Of a stretch of DNA of 60,000 bases, positions 48,356-59,508 are shown one piece after another. Origin of the DNA: Apostichopus japonicus (taxonomy: Eukaryota > Echinodermata > Holothuroidea > Aspidochirotida > Stichopodidae); contig NC_092581.1 in assembly GCF_037975245.1 (NCBI RefSeq), forward strand, positions 18,531,303 through 18,591,302, written 5' to 3'. The notes beneath the pieces are model-generated. The model was not told where the DNA came from. It was given only the letters and a program-made list of their open reading frames with translations, and made no database searches. The stretch's first letter is position 1. Every line of letters starts with the position of its first letter. The position numbers were made by a program, and so were the translations under genes.

Positions 48356-48594
48356 AAAGCAGGAAAACTGCCTTCATTTCCCCTCTTCTAAGGTGTATCC
48401 TAGGCCAGTTAATGTTAACTTCTCAACTCCATTTAGATATCCCCCGTTGAGTTTGCCACGCCATAATTCCGCTGGTAATGCTGCCTACTATAGTAAATCC
48501 AAAGTTTGTATTATCAAAATGCACACACTCGTGTATCTCAAAGTTTCAAAAGAAAGTTCAATACTGAACAAACGTGTAACCGTATTACAGTTTC

Positions 48595-48660
48595 TACAAT
48601 CTGCTAAATTGGAACGGCGCGGTGATTCGTCATGCCTCGGCCTAGCCAATCAGAGTGCTC
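48595..48660 (-). promoter_or_regulatory. Possible UST promoter segment
   Basis: About 240-305 bp upstream of the UST ATG the sequence becomes CpG-bearing (GGAACGGCGCGG) and has a CCAAT-type motif (CCAAT at 48646-48650 on the plus strand, ATTGG in gene orientation). No TATA box was found. The transcription start cannot be placed. Confidence 0.3.
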
Positions 48661-48840
48661 AATCTTACCCCAATCTATACGTATTTATCTATATTGGTGT
48701 TACGTGTGATTCAAAAATTTGAGTCGAAATTTTGATTTTGAAAAGTAGAAATGTCGATGATTTAATCGTAATTACTTGCTCCGCTAACAAATGAAGACAC
48801 ACTTGAGCGGGGGAGAGGTAGTAATAGTAGTAAGTTGAGT

Positions 48841-49045
48841 CTCGTCTATCCGACATGCTCAGCGATCAACATCCGCCACGTATCACGATCTTGCGGAGGG
48901 TACTTCCTCGAAATTGTTAATGTTAACATCCTTAAATTGCGACTTTATTTTTCCAAGCAAGGTTTTCACGGGCCTTCCTACTGGTTTAGCGGTATGTCTC
49001 AATGATTCTCTTGAAGCAACCTTTGCTGGAGCGTCCTCCTGTAGC
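48841..49045 (-). mobile_element. LINE C-terminal remnant upstream of UST
   Basis: The minus strand reads RPVKTLLGKIKSQFKDVN, INNFEEV and then, after a frameshift, QDRDTWRMLIAEHVG and stop. This is the end of a non-LTR reverse-transcriptase ORF. It lies about 490 bp upstream of the UST ATG. Confidence 0.72.
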
Positions 49046-49212
49046 GGCCGGGGAGAGGGGTGGGGTTAAAGTCGTTTCGAGACCGATTACTTCTGAGACC
49101 GGTTCAGCTGGCTGGCCGTGTAACGTTTATGAAAGTATACCGACAAAGAAGCAATTTTGAGCACTTTGCACAACTGACGGTTCCCCACAATTACAATATG
49201 CATAATTATAAC

Positions 49213-49826
49213 CAGGGGAGTAGCCAGGGGAGCAATGGGAGCGATCAGCCCCACTCCCTTTGTGTACCCCGAAAAAATAATATTTAACTAAAAGCAGGAC
49301 ATATAATTAAAGCCCTCTTTTCAGGTTGAAGGAAGCATGAACCGACCCTTCTCAATCTTTGTCCTGAAAGTTCGTCTGCTACGTAAATACAATACTCTTA
49401 TTATTGTGTAATTCCTGCAACGAGGGAGGCATTTTTTGGCAAAACATTTCTTTGCACATCATGGCGCTCCGTTAAGTGTAATAATTCTCCCTTTGTGATA
49501 TATGCCCCATTCAATTTTCCCTCCCCACAGCAAACACAAAAACGTTATTAAAACGTTTCGTCTTTTGTTTCGATAACGTTATTTGTGGTGTAATAAATAT
49601 GTCACGAAAACGTTTTCAGGCTATTATTTCAAAATATGTTTTCGTTAAAACATTAATATAACACTATAATATCTCATAAAAACGTTATGCCGACGTTTTC
49701 ATAACACCACATTTAACGTTATAAAACATATTTTAGAGGCTCTTTAAAAATGTTATGATAACGTTTTGTGTTTGCTGGGCACGCGTACCCACCCCCTCCC
49801 CCTTCAAATTTCTGGTTACGTCCCTG
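49213..49826. mobile_element. hAT-like element, 614 bp, with a nested MITE
   Basis: Inverted termini CAGGGGAGTAGCCAGGGG and, inverted from the right end, CAGGGACGTAACCAGAAAT. Flanking 8-mers ATTATAAC and GTTATTAC agree at 6 of 8, a decayed target duplication. No transposase is visible. Confidence 0.62.
49525..49779. mobile_element. MITE with CAGCAAACACAAAACGTT termini, nested
   Basis: The left end CACAGCAAACACAAAAACGT and the right end, inverted, CCCAGCAAACACAAAACGTT are near-identical. The interior repeats AAAACGTT and AACGTTAT palindromes. It sits inside the hAT-like element 49213-49826. Confidence 0.78.
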
Positions 49827-50847
49827 GTTATTACGCACCAGTTGGGTCACCCAAGTATCCACACTATCGCTCGCACAAGTTTCCTTCTTTGTGAAGGGTA
49901 TGCACAGAAAATTCATTCCGATCTCAACCATTATTCAGGAAAGTGCATTTTCTATCGCAGATAACCCTTTCTGTCTAACTGTCGATAAAAGGGTGATTTT
50001 CTTGCTATTATCACCCTTTCAGTTTCCTGGTTTTGAAAAGGAATAAACGTCCAGCTCCTAATTCAGATAAGAGGTACCTAAATACAAACGGGAGACCGGA
50101 ATAGCGGGCGCTACAACGTACGAAAACTTTTGTTAGTTTCAAAAATTGTCTACGTTGTAGAAAACTTGATCCATATAGATAGAGACCCTGTAGTAGAGTT
50201 AACACAGATGTCGGTTGGTCCATTTGAAAATTCCGGCCTGATTTCATAGATATAGTGCTCGGGAATTATTGCTAACGTGAACGCCGCATTCCTAAGCAGT
50301 TCCAGCTTATGTATGTGTACAGTGATGTCAAAATGGCAGGCCTGACAAGTGTGGAGGGGTAGAGGGAACCAAGGGGTTCATGGGGGTTTTCCCCACAGGC
50401 CACCCAGGAAAGTCTCAATGGGGCCTGGGAAAGTATGTGATGAAGTATAGTACAACATATGCAAAAATTGGAACCTGTAACATAATGGTCTCTGGGCCCG
50501 ACCATGCTAGTCCTTGACACCTTTGCAGAGAAATGTAGAAGAAAGGGAGATGCCAGCCAAGAATAATTTAAAATGTTTCAGGAGTAAACCTTGATTAAAC
50601 CTGGAGTAAACCATGAATTACATGGTTTGGTATCAAGAATTTGTTTTAAGGTACAGGTATTGGTAACATAAAGTTTGGATTGAAAGTGGGCAGGGGGATG
50701 GGGTATATGTGCAAATGTTAGTCTTAGTCCTTGAAAAGTTAAAAGGAAGGGAAAAAGTAAAATTATGGTTTTACTTCAAAATAAATGAAGCTATATTTAA
50801 TGTGGAAAAAAGGGAAAACAGACACTAGTTTGAAGTTGGAAACCGTG

Positions 50848-51225
50848 GTGATTTTGATTCATTCCATCATATCACTGTTTTGAACAAAATATAGACATGT
50901 CTCAAATATCAATATTTATTACTTGTTATGAATATGCATTAATTAATTATATATTCAGTACTTCGTTCCCATAATGTACTACTTCCTGTATCTTACTATT
51001 TGTAAGACTGGGGATAAGAAGAAGAGCGAGATTTTGATTAATTTCCATCATATTACTGTTCTGAACAAAATATAGAGTGCCATTTAAGTGAAACATGTCT
51101 CATATATCAATATTAACTCCTTATTATGACTATGAATTAATTAAATATACATCCATCATACCTATCCCATAATGTACAACTTCCTGTATCTTACAATTTT
51201 TAAGGCTGGGGATGAGAAGTAGAGA
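50848..51225 (+). repeat. ~180-bp tandem duplication
   Basis: Both copies contain TTTTGATTMATT, CATCATATYACTGTT, GAACAAAATATAGA and CCCATAATGTACWACTTCCT followed by GTATCTTAC. They start near 50855 and 51033. Confidence 0.75.
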
Positions 51226-52125
51226 TGTTTTTTAAACACTAATTTATGTGCAATTTTTGGTTAGGCCAGCTAGCCTACCTTTCACAACCACATTAAATAA
51301 ACAACATAAATGGGATTTTGTGTTTCTGTGGTAACGACAGTCTTCTCCATTGCTTTGTTAAATTGTGGGAAACCTTTATCAGACATGTTTGATCTGAGCT
51401 AGTTTGCGAAAGGATTATTTAATCGACATAGATGCTCTTCGGAGATGTTCGTATAATAAAAATGTGGTAATATTAGTTTTAAGTGATAGAAAATTTCAGG
51501 ACATGAAACATTTTATTCATTATTACCTGATAATCGATCAAAGGATTTTAAATTTTAAACCATTTTCAAAATATATGACAAACGCTAAAATGATCAGTTA
51601 ATGACCAGCTAAGATTTGTCAATGTCCCATACCTTATCTAGACTATGAATGAACCAGTAAATAATTTTTTCCCGCACATATTGTATGAAGAAATTGCTCT
51701 TTTTACAGAAGTTCAATATAAATTTTGATTTGTATGTCACATGACTCTTTCGTCAGGAAGTCATTTCTTATATGAATAAATACACAAAATAGGCTCTTCT
51801 TACATATTCCATGACATATGAGTGTAGCTCATTCTGTGACCAAATATTAGCAAAAGTACTTTCAACTTTTTTCTCTCTACAAACCAAACTTGACTTTTGG
51901 TTGCCAAGTGCATCCCAATTCTGCCAAAATTCGGGAAAATTTTGCAATGAATCGAGCAAAGCGTAACCATGAACCTGACCCAACCTATTCTGAACTAAAC
52001 CAAAATTTGACTCTGAGCCAAAGCTAGGTCTGTACAGATTTTTTTCAACTGTCTGTTGACTGGAACTCTTGTTATAATAGATGGTTTCCACCTAAACACA
52101 ATATGAGAGCTTCCATCCACATTGG

Positions 52126-52201
52126 CTACTTATTATTCAGTTTAGCCAATTCTGCATTTCCCTGTGCTCCCAAGTGGTGAAGAAATCCTCTGTATGCTTT
52201 C
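52126..52201 (-). CDS. MMS22L: MMS22L terminal exon and stop
   Basis: It encodes KAYRGFLHHLGAQGNAELAK, LNNK and TAG. RKAYxxxLxHLGxxG is the recognisable end of the family. The acceptor is tttcccacag. The leading G completes the CGG Arg with the previous exon. Confidence 0.74.
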
Positions 52202-55200
52202 CTGTGGGAAAGGAAGTCAGTCATGTTTAAATTAGGAACAGTTGAAAGTGATTGAATGTTGTTGATTGGACTCTTACCTACCACACAGATATTAAAGCAA
52301 TAGATACTATTGAAAGGCTGAGAGAGAGGTGAATACCGAAATTAAAGGTAGTCAGTATAGGCCCCAAATTATAGCACGCTATAATTGATAGAAGTTTTCA
52401 AAAAGTACTTTCCTGGAGGTCTTTACTCTCTAAATTGTTCTCAGACATTTTTAAGGAACACACAAGATGACTGAATGTCCCAGTGGGGAAAATTTCCTTG
52501 AAGGTTGTAATAAAAACAGTTTAAAGAAGTTTGATCAAAGGTGACCGTATTTGGATATCTAGCATATTTGGGGCCCCATACAGCATACCTTTAAAGCAAC
52601 AGATAATATAGAAGCAGAGAGAGAGAGAATGGTTAATACTGAAAAGTTTTACATATTTTTACATAGAAGAAATAATCGTGTCCAATAGTGTGAGTCTGGT
52701 TTCATTCATTAAATTGGAAAATCAGAATAATAAAACAATAGTAATTCAAAGATTAAGTATTATCATTATTATTAATTTTATATTTTTTTCTGGCTGATCC
52801 TCCTTTAAAGACACAAAATCTATTCATGGTTTAAAACTTTTGTAAGACTTTTCTTGTGAAATTTTATTTATAAATAACAGCTTAAATGGCTTGATAGACA
52901 TAAGAAATCCAAGAATTTGATTACAAAAACTCAATTAAGTTAACTTCTTCTGGTTCCCCCCTCCAGCCCCCCCCCCCCCCTCTTCTTCTGTCTTGTGAAA
53001 GTCACTAAAACTTTTCCTAATACAAACTTTTCAAACAGAAATTTATTTCGACATGCTATACCAATGGTAGAAGGACAGTTTGATTATATTTACCGGGTCG
53101 GGTCATACTGAGGGCAGTCTTCTATCCAGCTAGTGCAATCTGGAATCAACGGCTCTAGTAATGCAGGGTATTGTAATGCTGCCACCTCTAACACTTTAAA
53201 CACTGCACCATGATGATATGAAAGGTACCGTGTTAAAAACTCGCGAAAGCAGTCAAGCAGCTCTTTACTAAATAGATAGAAAGGAAATGTCACATAAAGC
53301 TAAGAATCTGGCAAGATGATTTCGAGTCGCCTGACTATATAATTTCAAGATGGGGGTGCTGCTGCAGGCTATTTTTTTTTTATTATTGTCATCTTTAATG
53401 AGGGTAGTCCTGCTCAGTGCAGAAGCAGGAGCCCTCAATACAAAATACATATACAATATTATGCAGTAACATCAAAAAGCACAAAAAGGACGGCAAAGAG
53501 ATAGACAAACAAATATCAGACATCTAAACAAATTATATAAGTTTTCATATTGCATTTAAAAATATTAACATTTGGCAAGCATTTCAAATTTGGGGGAAGA
53601 CTGTTTCACGACGTGCCTCCAGAAAATTTAAAGGACCTTTTACCATTCCCAGATCTAACGGAAGCAAGTAAAACATTATTAGAGCAGCTAGATCTATTTC
53701 TGTTAGAATATCTCAGTGAACTATGTTGTACATATTTTCAATTTTGATGTTTACAAAGAGGAATCAGGGCATGAATTGAACAAGTGGTGCAATTCCATTG
53801 GGATGAATACACCTCATCAATTAAAAGTAAGTTAGTGTAAGAAAAGAAAAAAAGTTTCTCAGGTAAAGTAGTAACTAAACACTTGTAATCACAAGTGAGA
53901 GAATAATTGAAATTTGAAAGATGTATAAGTTATTTTGAACCAGACTTGTATCTCTATCTATGTGTAATATTGTAATATTATCTATCCTAGAATGCCAAAA
54001 TGCCAAGTTTCAAGTCAAACTAACTGTTTATAATAAATCCCTCCACATGGCAGCAGCTAAACAGTGCCCAACTGACAGTTTTATCTGACAGTTACCCATT
54101 TATACACCTGGGTGAAGAGAGGCAATGGAGATTAATTGCCTTGCCGAAGGACACAAAGTTCTAATGATCTGGCCAGGACTCGACCCTGCAAGCCTTATAT
54201 TACAAGTCCACTGCCTTAACCACTTGACCATAATGCTCTCATAACGATAATGTTAGATTAGATTAAGGGATCAGCAAACAGTGTAGATGACACAAGTAAA
54301 GACCGACATAACAGCGCCCATTAAGTATCTCAGAGATAAATACTCTGAGGGACCCAGTTAATTTAAATTCTATCACATTTTGGGCTGGAAGCAATTATTT
54401 GATGACCTTTGCTTCAATCAAACTAACCTTCAAAGACATTTCAGGTTGTCTGTGCTATTTTTTTCTTTGTTCAATTAGGGAGTTGTTATTAATTAATTTC
54501 TTTGAATACATACTGTTTGAATTCTGTTGGCTGGCACTTCTTAGCGCCTTGCATGAGAAGGGTAAGGAGAGGGCTAATCCTCCCTTTGTAGTTTGGATCT
54601 GAGAAGAGAAGATATTGCAGCACCGGGCGTAAAAGGACAACAGCGTCTCTGTAAACGGAATGACCAAATAAAATAAGAAAAAAATGCCGATAAATTTACA
54701 TGAAGAGGGAGATGTAAACAATGGGGTTGGGGTAGGAGGTGGAGGGGGAAGCATGAGCACCTACAACAAATTCTTGAAACAATGGAATTTTTTTATAAAC
54801 TTGAGGAAAAAGAGCACATCTAGAACCTACCATAATCTGTTTTACTAAAAGGGTCAGTAAACTTTTGCAAATTGTTGATGGAGGGGAGGTTACAAATTGA
54901 TATTTGAGTAGGGCAGTTGCAAATTGTTGAGGGAGGAGGGGGGGGGGTTGGGATAGTGGAGGTTGTTTGATGCATCTTTCTGTTGTGGAAAGAGATGTAC
55001 AATAGTTGCTTGTTGTCATGGCCAAATTTTGCCATATCAGATGCTTACAAAAATGCTGTTTTTCCTGTACAAACATCTACGGTACCCTCTTCACTCAACA
55101 ATCCCCTCTCCCTCCTCTTCCATCGCAACCCCTTGTCAGCTAATACTTCTTGCTCTAAATAGCTGTAATTTGAACTCAAATAATCTTCCTGAGTAAAATG

Positions 55201-58200
55201 TGTGTGCTGGATCCCTCCCAGTGATTGTTCTTCAGACACATCACAGCATTCGTTAATGATAAAAGATTACATTCTCCGTACCTGCAAATTTGTTTCTCTG
55301 ACAGTGTCTTCTGTAGCAGATTGTTAAAAAATTTCACAACCATCATCAGGTTTGAACTTTTAGTTTCTTGAACTGGAAGCGGCATGTACCCATCTACCAG
55401 GAATTTGATGACATAATACCTCAATTTGCTGGGAAAGAACACGAGAAAAGGTACTCAATGAAGAATATATTTGTCCATCAAATGTCCATTTGTTCAACAT
55501 TTAACTAAAGTTATCTCCTGCAGATGTCACTGAAACGGAATAATTAATTCCTTGCTGCTGTGTCGATATCCAGATTGTCTTTACTCATCTTGAAAACCCT
55601 TTTTGAACTCTAAATTTTGCCAAAAGTATTATACTGAAAATGAGAATACATTTATAGTTCATCCCATATTACCCTGTCTCCCCTAATTACCCCCAGAAAA
55701 CTGGGAATTTCGCCCCCCCCCCGAGACCCCTTCAACCTTGTCAGGCCTGAACCGATACAAAACAGTCCTGACTTGAAACATACAATTTTCAAGGTCATTT
55801 GCTACAAAGTGAATGTTTTTTTTCTTCAGGAATTAGCGTAATGAAATTGATTATGTGCTTACATCAAGTTCTCAGTTGGTTCCTTAGCACATGACCTATA
55901 CAGGACTTTCTGCATGAACAAAAAGATAAGAGAAGGAAGGAACAGATCTTCAAAATAAGTGACACAATACCAACTTTATCAGATTCACAATACTAGAACA
56001 ATGAAGACATTTTATGGATTTTGATAGACAATATTTAGTGGAGAATGTAAACTATCCAACATCTAAAAATTCTTCTCCGTTAATAATCACTTGATGAATT
56101 TGTGTGCTTTTACACAATTTTTGGATCTATTTTTTCACTCAAGAAAATCTTTGCCTCTGAAGGCAAAGGTTCAATTTTGACCCTCAAATTAATGAATGAT
56201 ATTACGTTACTATAGTTACCTCTAAGGGATGGCTTAGCATAACACGATTGGACTCCATCCTGGCAAGAGGTGTCGTCATCTGTGAAAAAACGTACAAAAA
56301 TAAACTTTAAAAATATCATCATTCATTATTGTTAGTCATTGTTGTGGTGGAAGTCTTTAGATAGTTTTTAAATTAAATTATGCATTCCATCTCAACAGCC
56401 TTTTAGTGAATACCACTGATGAAAGTTTACATTATACCTGTTTATTGATGAGTAGTGGCCAGATGCAATATTGCATTTGAGGTTCCTTTATTTGAGGTTC
56501 CTTGTTGGATTATTGAAAAAGACAATGAAGAAAATTTGCAAGTATGTTCTAAATGTTGAGATTATTTGCTAAAAAGTTTGACTTCCTATTGTGGAATTGC
56601 ACTTTTACATTTTGTTTCATGTTTCATCTGCACCAAGTATTAATTAATTTTTCATTGTCAAGTTAAAATACGTCAGATAGATTCCCCTTACTCCATTCCC
56701 CATCCCCTCCCATCCCCTCCCACATTAACTGAAACTTAAATAAAAAAAAAATAAATAGATAAACAGTGAGAGTGACCATCACTGGATGATGTGGTATTAC
56801 AGAACTCGAGATAAAACGCACGGACAAACATAAAATTACCTCCTGAAATCTGGGGAAGTATTTGACCACAACATCTTGGAGTTTCTTCTTCATCACAGGA
56901 TCTTTTTCGAGATTGAAGGAAGCCAATCCTTCCATGAACTGTGTGGATGAAATAAAATATCTCCTGACAATGCAAACAAGGAATCTATATCCAACATGAA
57001 ATTAAATATTTGGGTCTTATTGTAACAAAAATAAATAAATTTGAACCAATAGCGTTAATACTTATTAACATAGTGTGAGGTAGTGCATTAATTGTTGCTG
57101 CACCCTCCATCAAACACATTCTCAAGTGTCAATCAGATTGCCTTGAGTATATATCCCTTTCAGTATTTCATGATTCAGCATAATATGAATGAATAAATCA
57201 TTATTCTAAATAATGAAACAGCAGTTCAACATTCCCATGATGCAATGCTTCCATCATATATACATATTTCAGCATTGTTTCTTAATTAATGTTTTTGTTG
57301 TATTTACAGTGTATGTTCGAGTTGACCTTTGTAATTTCAAATCTGGTTCATTTTCCACAAAGGTACCTTTTAAACTTAATTTTATCCCACAAAGAGGGAA
57401 GGGATACCCCTTAATATTACATCCCTCTCTCATGATGTGACAACTTGCTCTCCTGGTTGAGTTAAATTATTTTAAACCCATTCTCAGCACAAGAGAACCA
57501 GTAGAGAAATGCATATCATCAGCAAATGTTTCTAGTAAAGCGATTAAAGTTCAAATGGTCGAAGGCAGCCCCAGTTCTGGGGAGAGGTGATACCCACTTC
57601 CCTGGACTGCACCACAGGAAGACACTATGAAGAAACAAAGTCACAATCTAGTATCTCACCCCTGGAAGATTCTCTCTTAAGGCCTGGAGCTGTATTACTG
57701 GGATTGGTTTCTGAGGATTGTACAATGATGGAAATAATACCAACTCTGTTAACAGTCCTGGAACCTGCAAAAAGTGAAAAGAAAATCAAAACCAAAGAAA
57801 AATCAACCATTAGGAAATATCAACTTTTTGTCTTCAGTTCTTTCCCCTCCCATTTAGTTTTTCTCTATATTAGGACACATATACTCCCAATCTACACACC
57901 AAACCAATAGATTCTGTCACATTTAAAAAGGAGTTTACCAAAGCTTTTAGCCCTGCAAAGGAGTTCCAAAGAATTTAATGGTTGTAAAATTTGAATGTTT
58001 ATACTTTTATGTTTATGTACCTGTGGACAGATGTAGTTAGCACAGTACTTAAAAGTCTGGCTAATAACTTCGTAAATCCATAGACAGGACGCCTTTGAGC
58101 TCTGATCTTTCATAAGTCTCTTCACAGCCATTGTAAGATCACCAAACAGGAGACTTAAAGTTTGCTTTCTCTGAGTGGAAATTTCTGTGCTCTGTTGGAA

Positions 58201-59508
58201 GGAAAGATATAATGTTGCCAATTCAATGTTATCTTTGTATGGTACATTTACAGAAAACCCTGAAAACAAAAGCAAAAAGATCCTTAATATTTCTATCTTC
58301 AATTTGCAGTGTCCATAAATTAAGAAATAGATGCATCTATTAGATAAAAATAAAAAAATAAAAAATTTCAAACATTTCCACACCCATACCTTCGAGGGCT
58401 TATTTTAACTTGTGAAATCACATAATTTAAATATAAAATATGAAATATAATTTTAATACTCTATCAACATTACACATGTGAACAATTTTTTTCAAGAATA
58501 ATAAATGTACACTTTAAACTAAGTACGTTCTAAAATCATTCACACCCTCGCTAGGAAATATCCAGAGGAAGTGTTCTTGTTTGTGAAGGATATATGCGTG
58601 TGAAGTATGTCCTGTTATTCATGGAAATGCATTTTCTATAGGACATATATTTACAATTAGAGGAATTGTCTGGTGGCAAAATAGGCAAAACAGACGGCTT
58701 GAAGTTAGCACTAACATTTCCGCAGCAAATACACTCTCACACTCAAACCACAGTTCATAAACTGTTCTTCGAAATCGCTGAAATAAACTTCACAGAACAA
58801 ATTTACAGTAAAAGCAAACTTGAGAAGTATTCAGAACAAACTTGGCAGAATCAATGTCAGAGCAGAATGTAGTACCGAGAAGCTTAGGCTTCGCAGAACT
58901 GTCCGATTGTAAACGTTAGAGTACACACTACATGTGAACATTCTTCGCATTGGAGCTGGACAGCGCGATGTATAAACAATGCAGATTCTGCTGTTAAAAC
59001 TTATCTTGTGTTACACAAAGACAACGAAACCACCGATCTACTATATATATGGCGGCTTAAGGAGTTTTGAAAACATATCTATTTCATAAGAAATTTCACC
59101 GAAAATAAAGGAAGAAATAAATCTGTATACATGGTTTTTGTTGTGATTACTGTAGGTACTGTACGAAGCTTGGGTTATGGCGCAATCTGCATTAGCGTAG
59201 ATGACATCACGTTCTGTACTGTTCAAATCATATTAAAAATGTCCATCCTTTATCCATTAAAAAAATTGTTTCTCTGTCAAACGCAACATTAGCATTGTCA
59301 TACTTTGACAACATGTTAGGAAAATTATTTATCATATTTTAAGGTAACTTCTTTGGGCCACCAGACAATCCTTTTAAGGCCTAACCGTGTTAGTAAAGGT
59401 TGAGTCTAATATAATAGTGTTTACCTCTGAAGATGAGACATACAGAGAACAAGCCTTGATAAAGTCAAGTACAGATGGTGGATGACTGACATCTCTCCTA
59501 GGCCAATC
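52126..59508 (-). CDS. MMS22L: Probable MMS22L, C-terminal part, 5' partial
   Basis: Phase-consistent exons in transcript order are 58021-58259, 57660-57764, 56840-56938, 56220-56279, 55863-55909, 55282-55428, 53094-53267 and 52126-52201 (stop). They give 314 residues of an all-helical, HEAT-like protein. A further exon, 59425-59508, probably precedes them. The end (HHGAVFKVLEVAALQYPALL then EPLIPDCTSWIED and RKAYRGFLHHLGAQG) resembles the C-terminus of MMS22L, which with TONSL loads RAD51 at stalled replication forks. The assignment rests on recalled pattern, not a search, and is moderate. The gene continues beyond the right edge. If correct, this covers roughly the last quarter of a ~1,250-residue protein. 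Confidence 0.6.
53094..53267 (-). CDS. MMS22L: MMS22L exon (58 residues)
   Basis: It encodes KELLDCFREFLTRYLSYHHG, AVFKVLEVAALQYPALLEPL and IPDCTSWIEDCPQYDPT. The donor ACCCG|GTAAAT overlaps an in-frame TAA, so an unspliced transcript would stop here. Splicing to 52201 instead gives a family-like C-terminus in exact phase. Confidence 0.76.
53365..53530 (-). mobile_element. LINE-type 3' UTR with A-rich tail
   Basis: On the minus strand TTTTGTATTGAGGGCTCCTG, CTTCTGCACTGAGCAGGACT and ACCCTCATTAAAGATGACAA lead into AATAATAAAAAAAAA, the layout of a non-LTR 3' end. No coding part remains. Confidence 0.6.
54030..54240 (-). mobile_element. tRNA-derived SINE of a second family
   Basis: On the minus strand the head GAGAGCATTATGGTCAAGTG, GTTAAGGCAGTGGACTTG and GGGTCGAGTCCTGGCC has A- and B-box motifs. 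The body has TTTGTGTCCTTCGGCAAGGC and AGGTGTATAAATGGGTAACT. It differs from the SINE at 34917 and lies within an MMS22L intron. Confidence 0.78.
55282..55428 (-). CDS. MMS22L: MMS22L exon (49 residues)
   Basis: It encodes KLRYYVIKFLVDGYMPLPVQ, ETKSSNLMMVVKFFNNLLQK and TLSEKQIC. The acceptor is ttctttcccag and the donor TGCAG|GTACGG. Confidence 0.75.
55863..55909 (-). CDS. MMS22L: MMS22L exon (15 residues plus 2 bases)
   Basis: A 47-bp exon encoding KVLYRSCAKEPTENL. The acceptor is gttcatgcag and the donor GAT|GTAAGC. It ends in phase 2, which the next exon's leading C completes to Ile. Confidence 0.62.
56220..56279 (-). CDS. MMS22L: MMS22L exon (20 residues)
   Basis: A 60-bp exon encoding MTTPLARMESNRVMLSHPLE. 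The acceptor is ttttttcacag and the donor GAG|GTAACT. It is short, but the phase fits both neighbours. Confidence 0.65.
56840..56938 (-). CDS. MMS22L: MMS22L exon (33 residues)
   Basis: It encodes FMEGLASFNLEKDPVMKKKL and QDVVVKYFPRFQE. Both ends are phase 0. The acceptor is atccacacag and the donor GAG|GTAATT. Confidence 0.75.
57660..57764 (-). CDS. MMS22L: MMS22L exon (35 residues)
   Basis: It encodes VPGLLTELVLFPSLYNPQKP and IPVIQLQALRENLPG. Both ends are phase 0. The acceptor is ctttttgcag and the donor GGG|GTGAGA. Confidence 0.72.
58021..58259 (-). CDS. MMS22L: MMS22L exon (80 residues)
   Basis: It encodes FSVNVPYKDNIELATLYLSF, STEISTQRKQTLSLLFGD, LTMAVKRLMKD and IYEVISQTFKYCANYICPQ. 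Alternating amphipathic helices suggest HEAT-like repeats. The acceptor is ttttgttttcag and the donor CAG|GTACAT. Confidence 0.72.
58656..59386. mobile_element. MITE-like element, about 0.7 kb
   Basis: The left side has GGAATTGTCTGGTGGCAAA and the right side has, inverted, AGGATTGTCTGGTGGCCCAA. These imperfect inverted repeats bracket AT-rich non-coding DNA. No target duplication could be settled. Confidence 0.6.
59425..59508 (-). CDS. MMS22L: Candidate MMS22L exon, uncertain phase
   Basis: 84 bp between an acceptor (ctatacacag) and a donor (GAG|GTAAAC). In one frame it reads DWPRRDVSHPPSVLDFIKAC then SLYVSSSE. It ends in phase 0, whereas the exon at 58259 starts in phase 1. So an exon is missing between them, or the next exon uses the inner acceptor before 58191 (ttccttccaacag|AGC), which is phase 0. 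Confidence 0.5.

Larger units (their letters stand above)
48356..52125. other. UST / MMS22L spacer
   Basis: 3.8 kb between two genes on the same strand. It contains the probable UST 5' region, a LINE remnant, a hAT element with a nested MITE (49213-49826), and a ~180-bp tandem duplication (50848-51225). Stretch 49830-50840 and stretch 51226-52125 show nothing I can name. Confidence 0.6.

Noticed and set aside
51768-52091. 107-codon minus-strand frame beyond the MMS22L stop
   Set aside because: No splice connection or recognisable domain; the MMS22L chain ends in phase at 52126.
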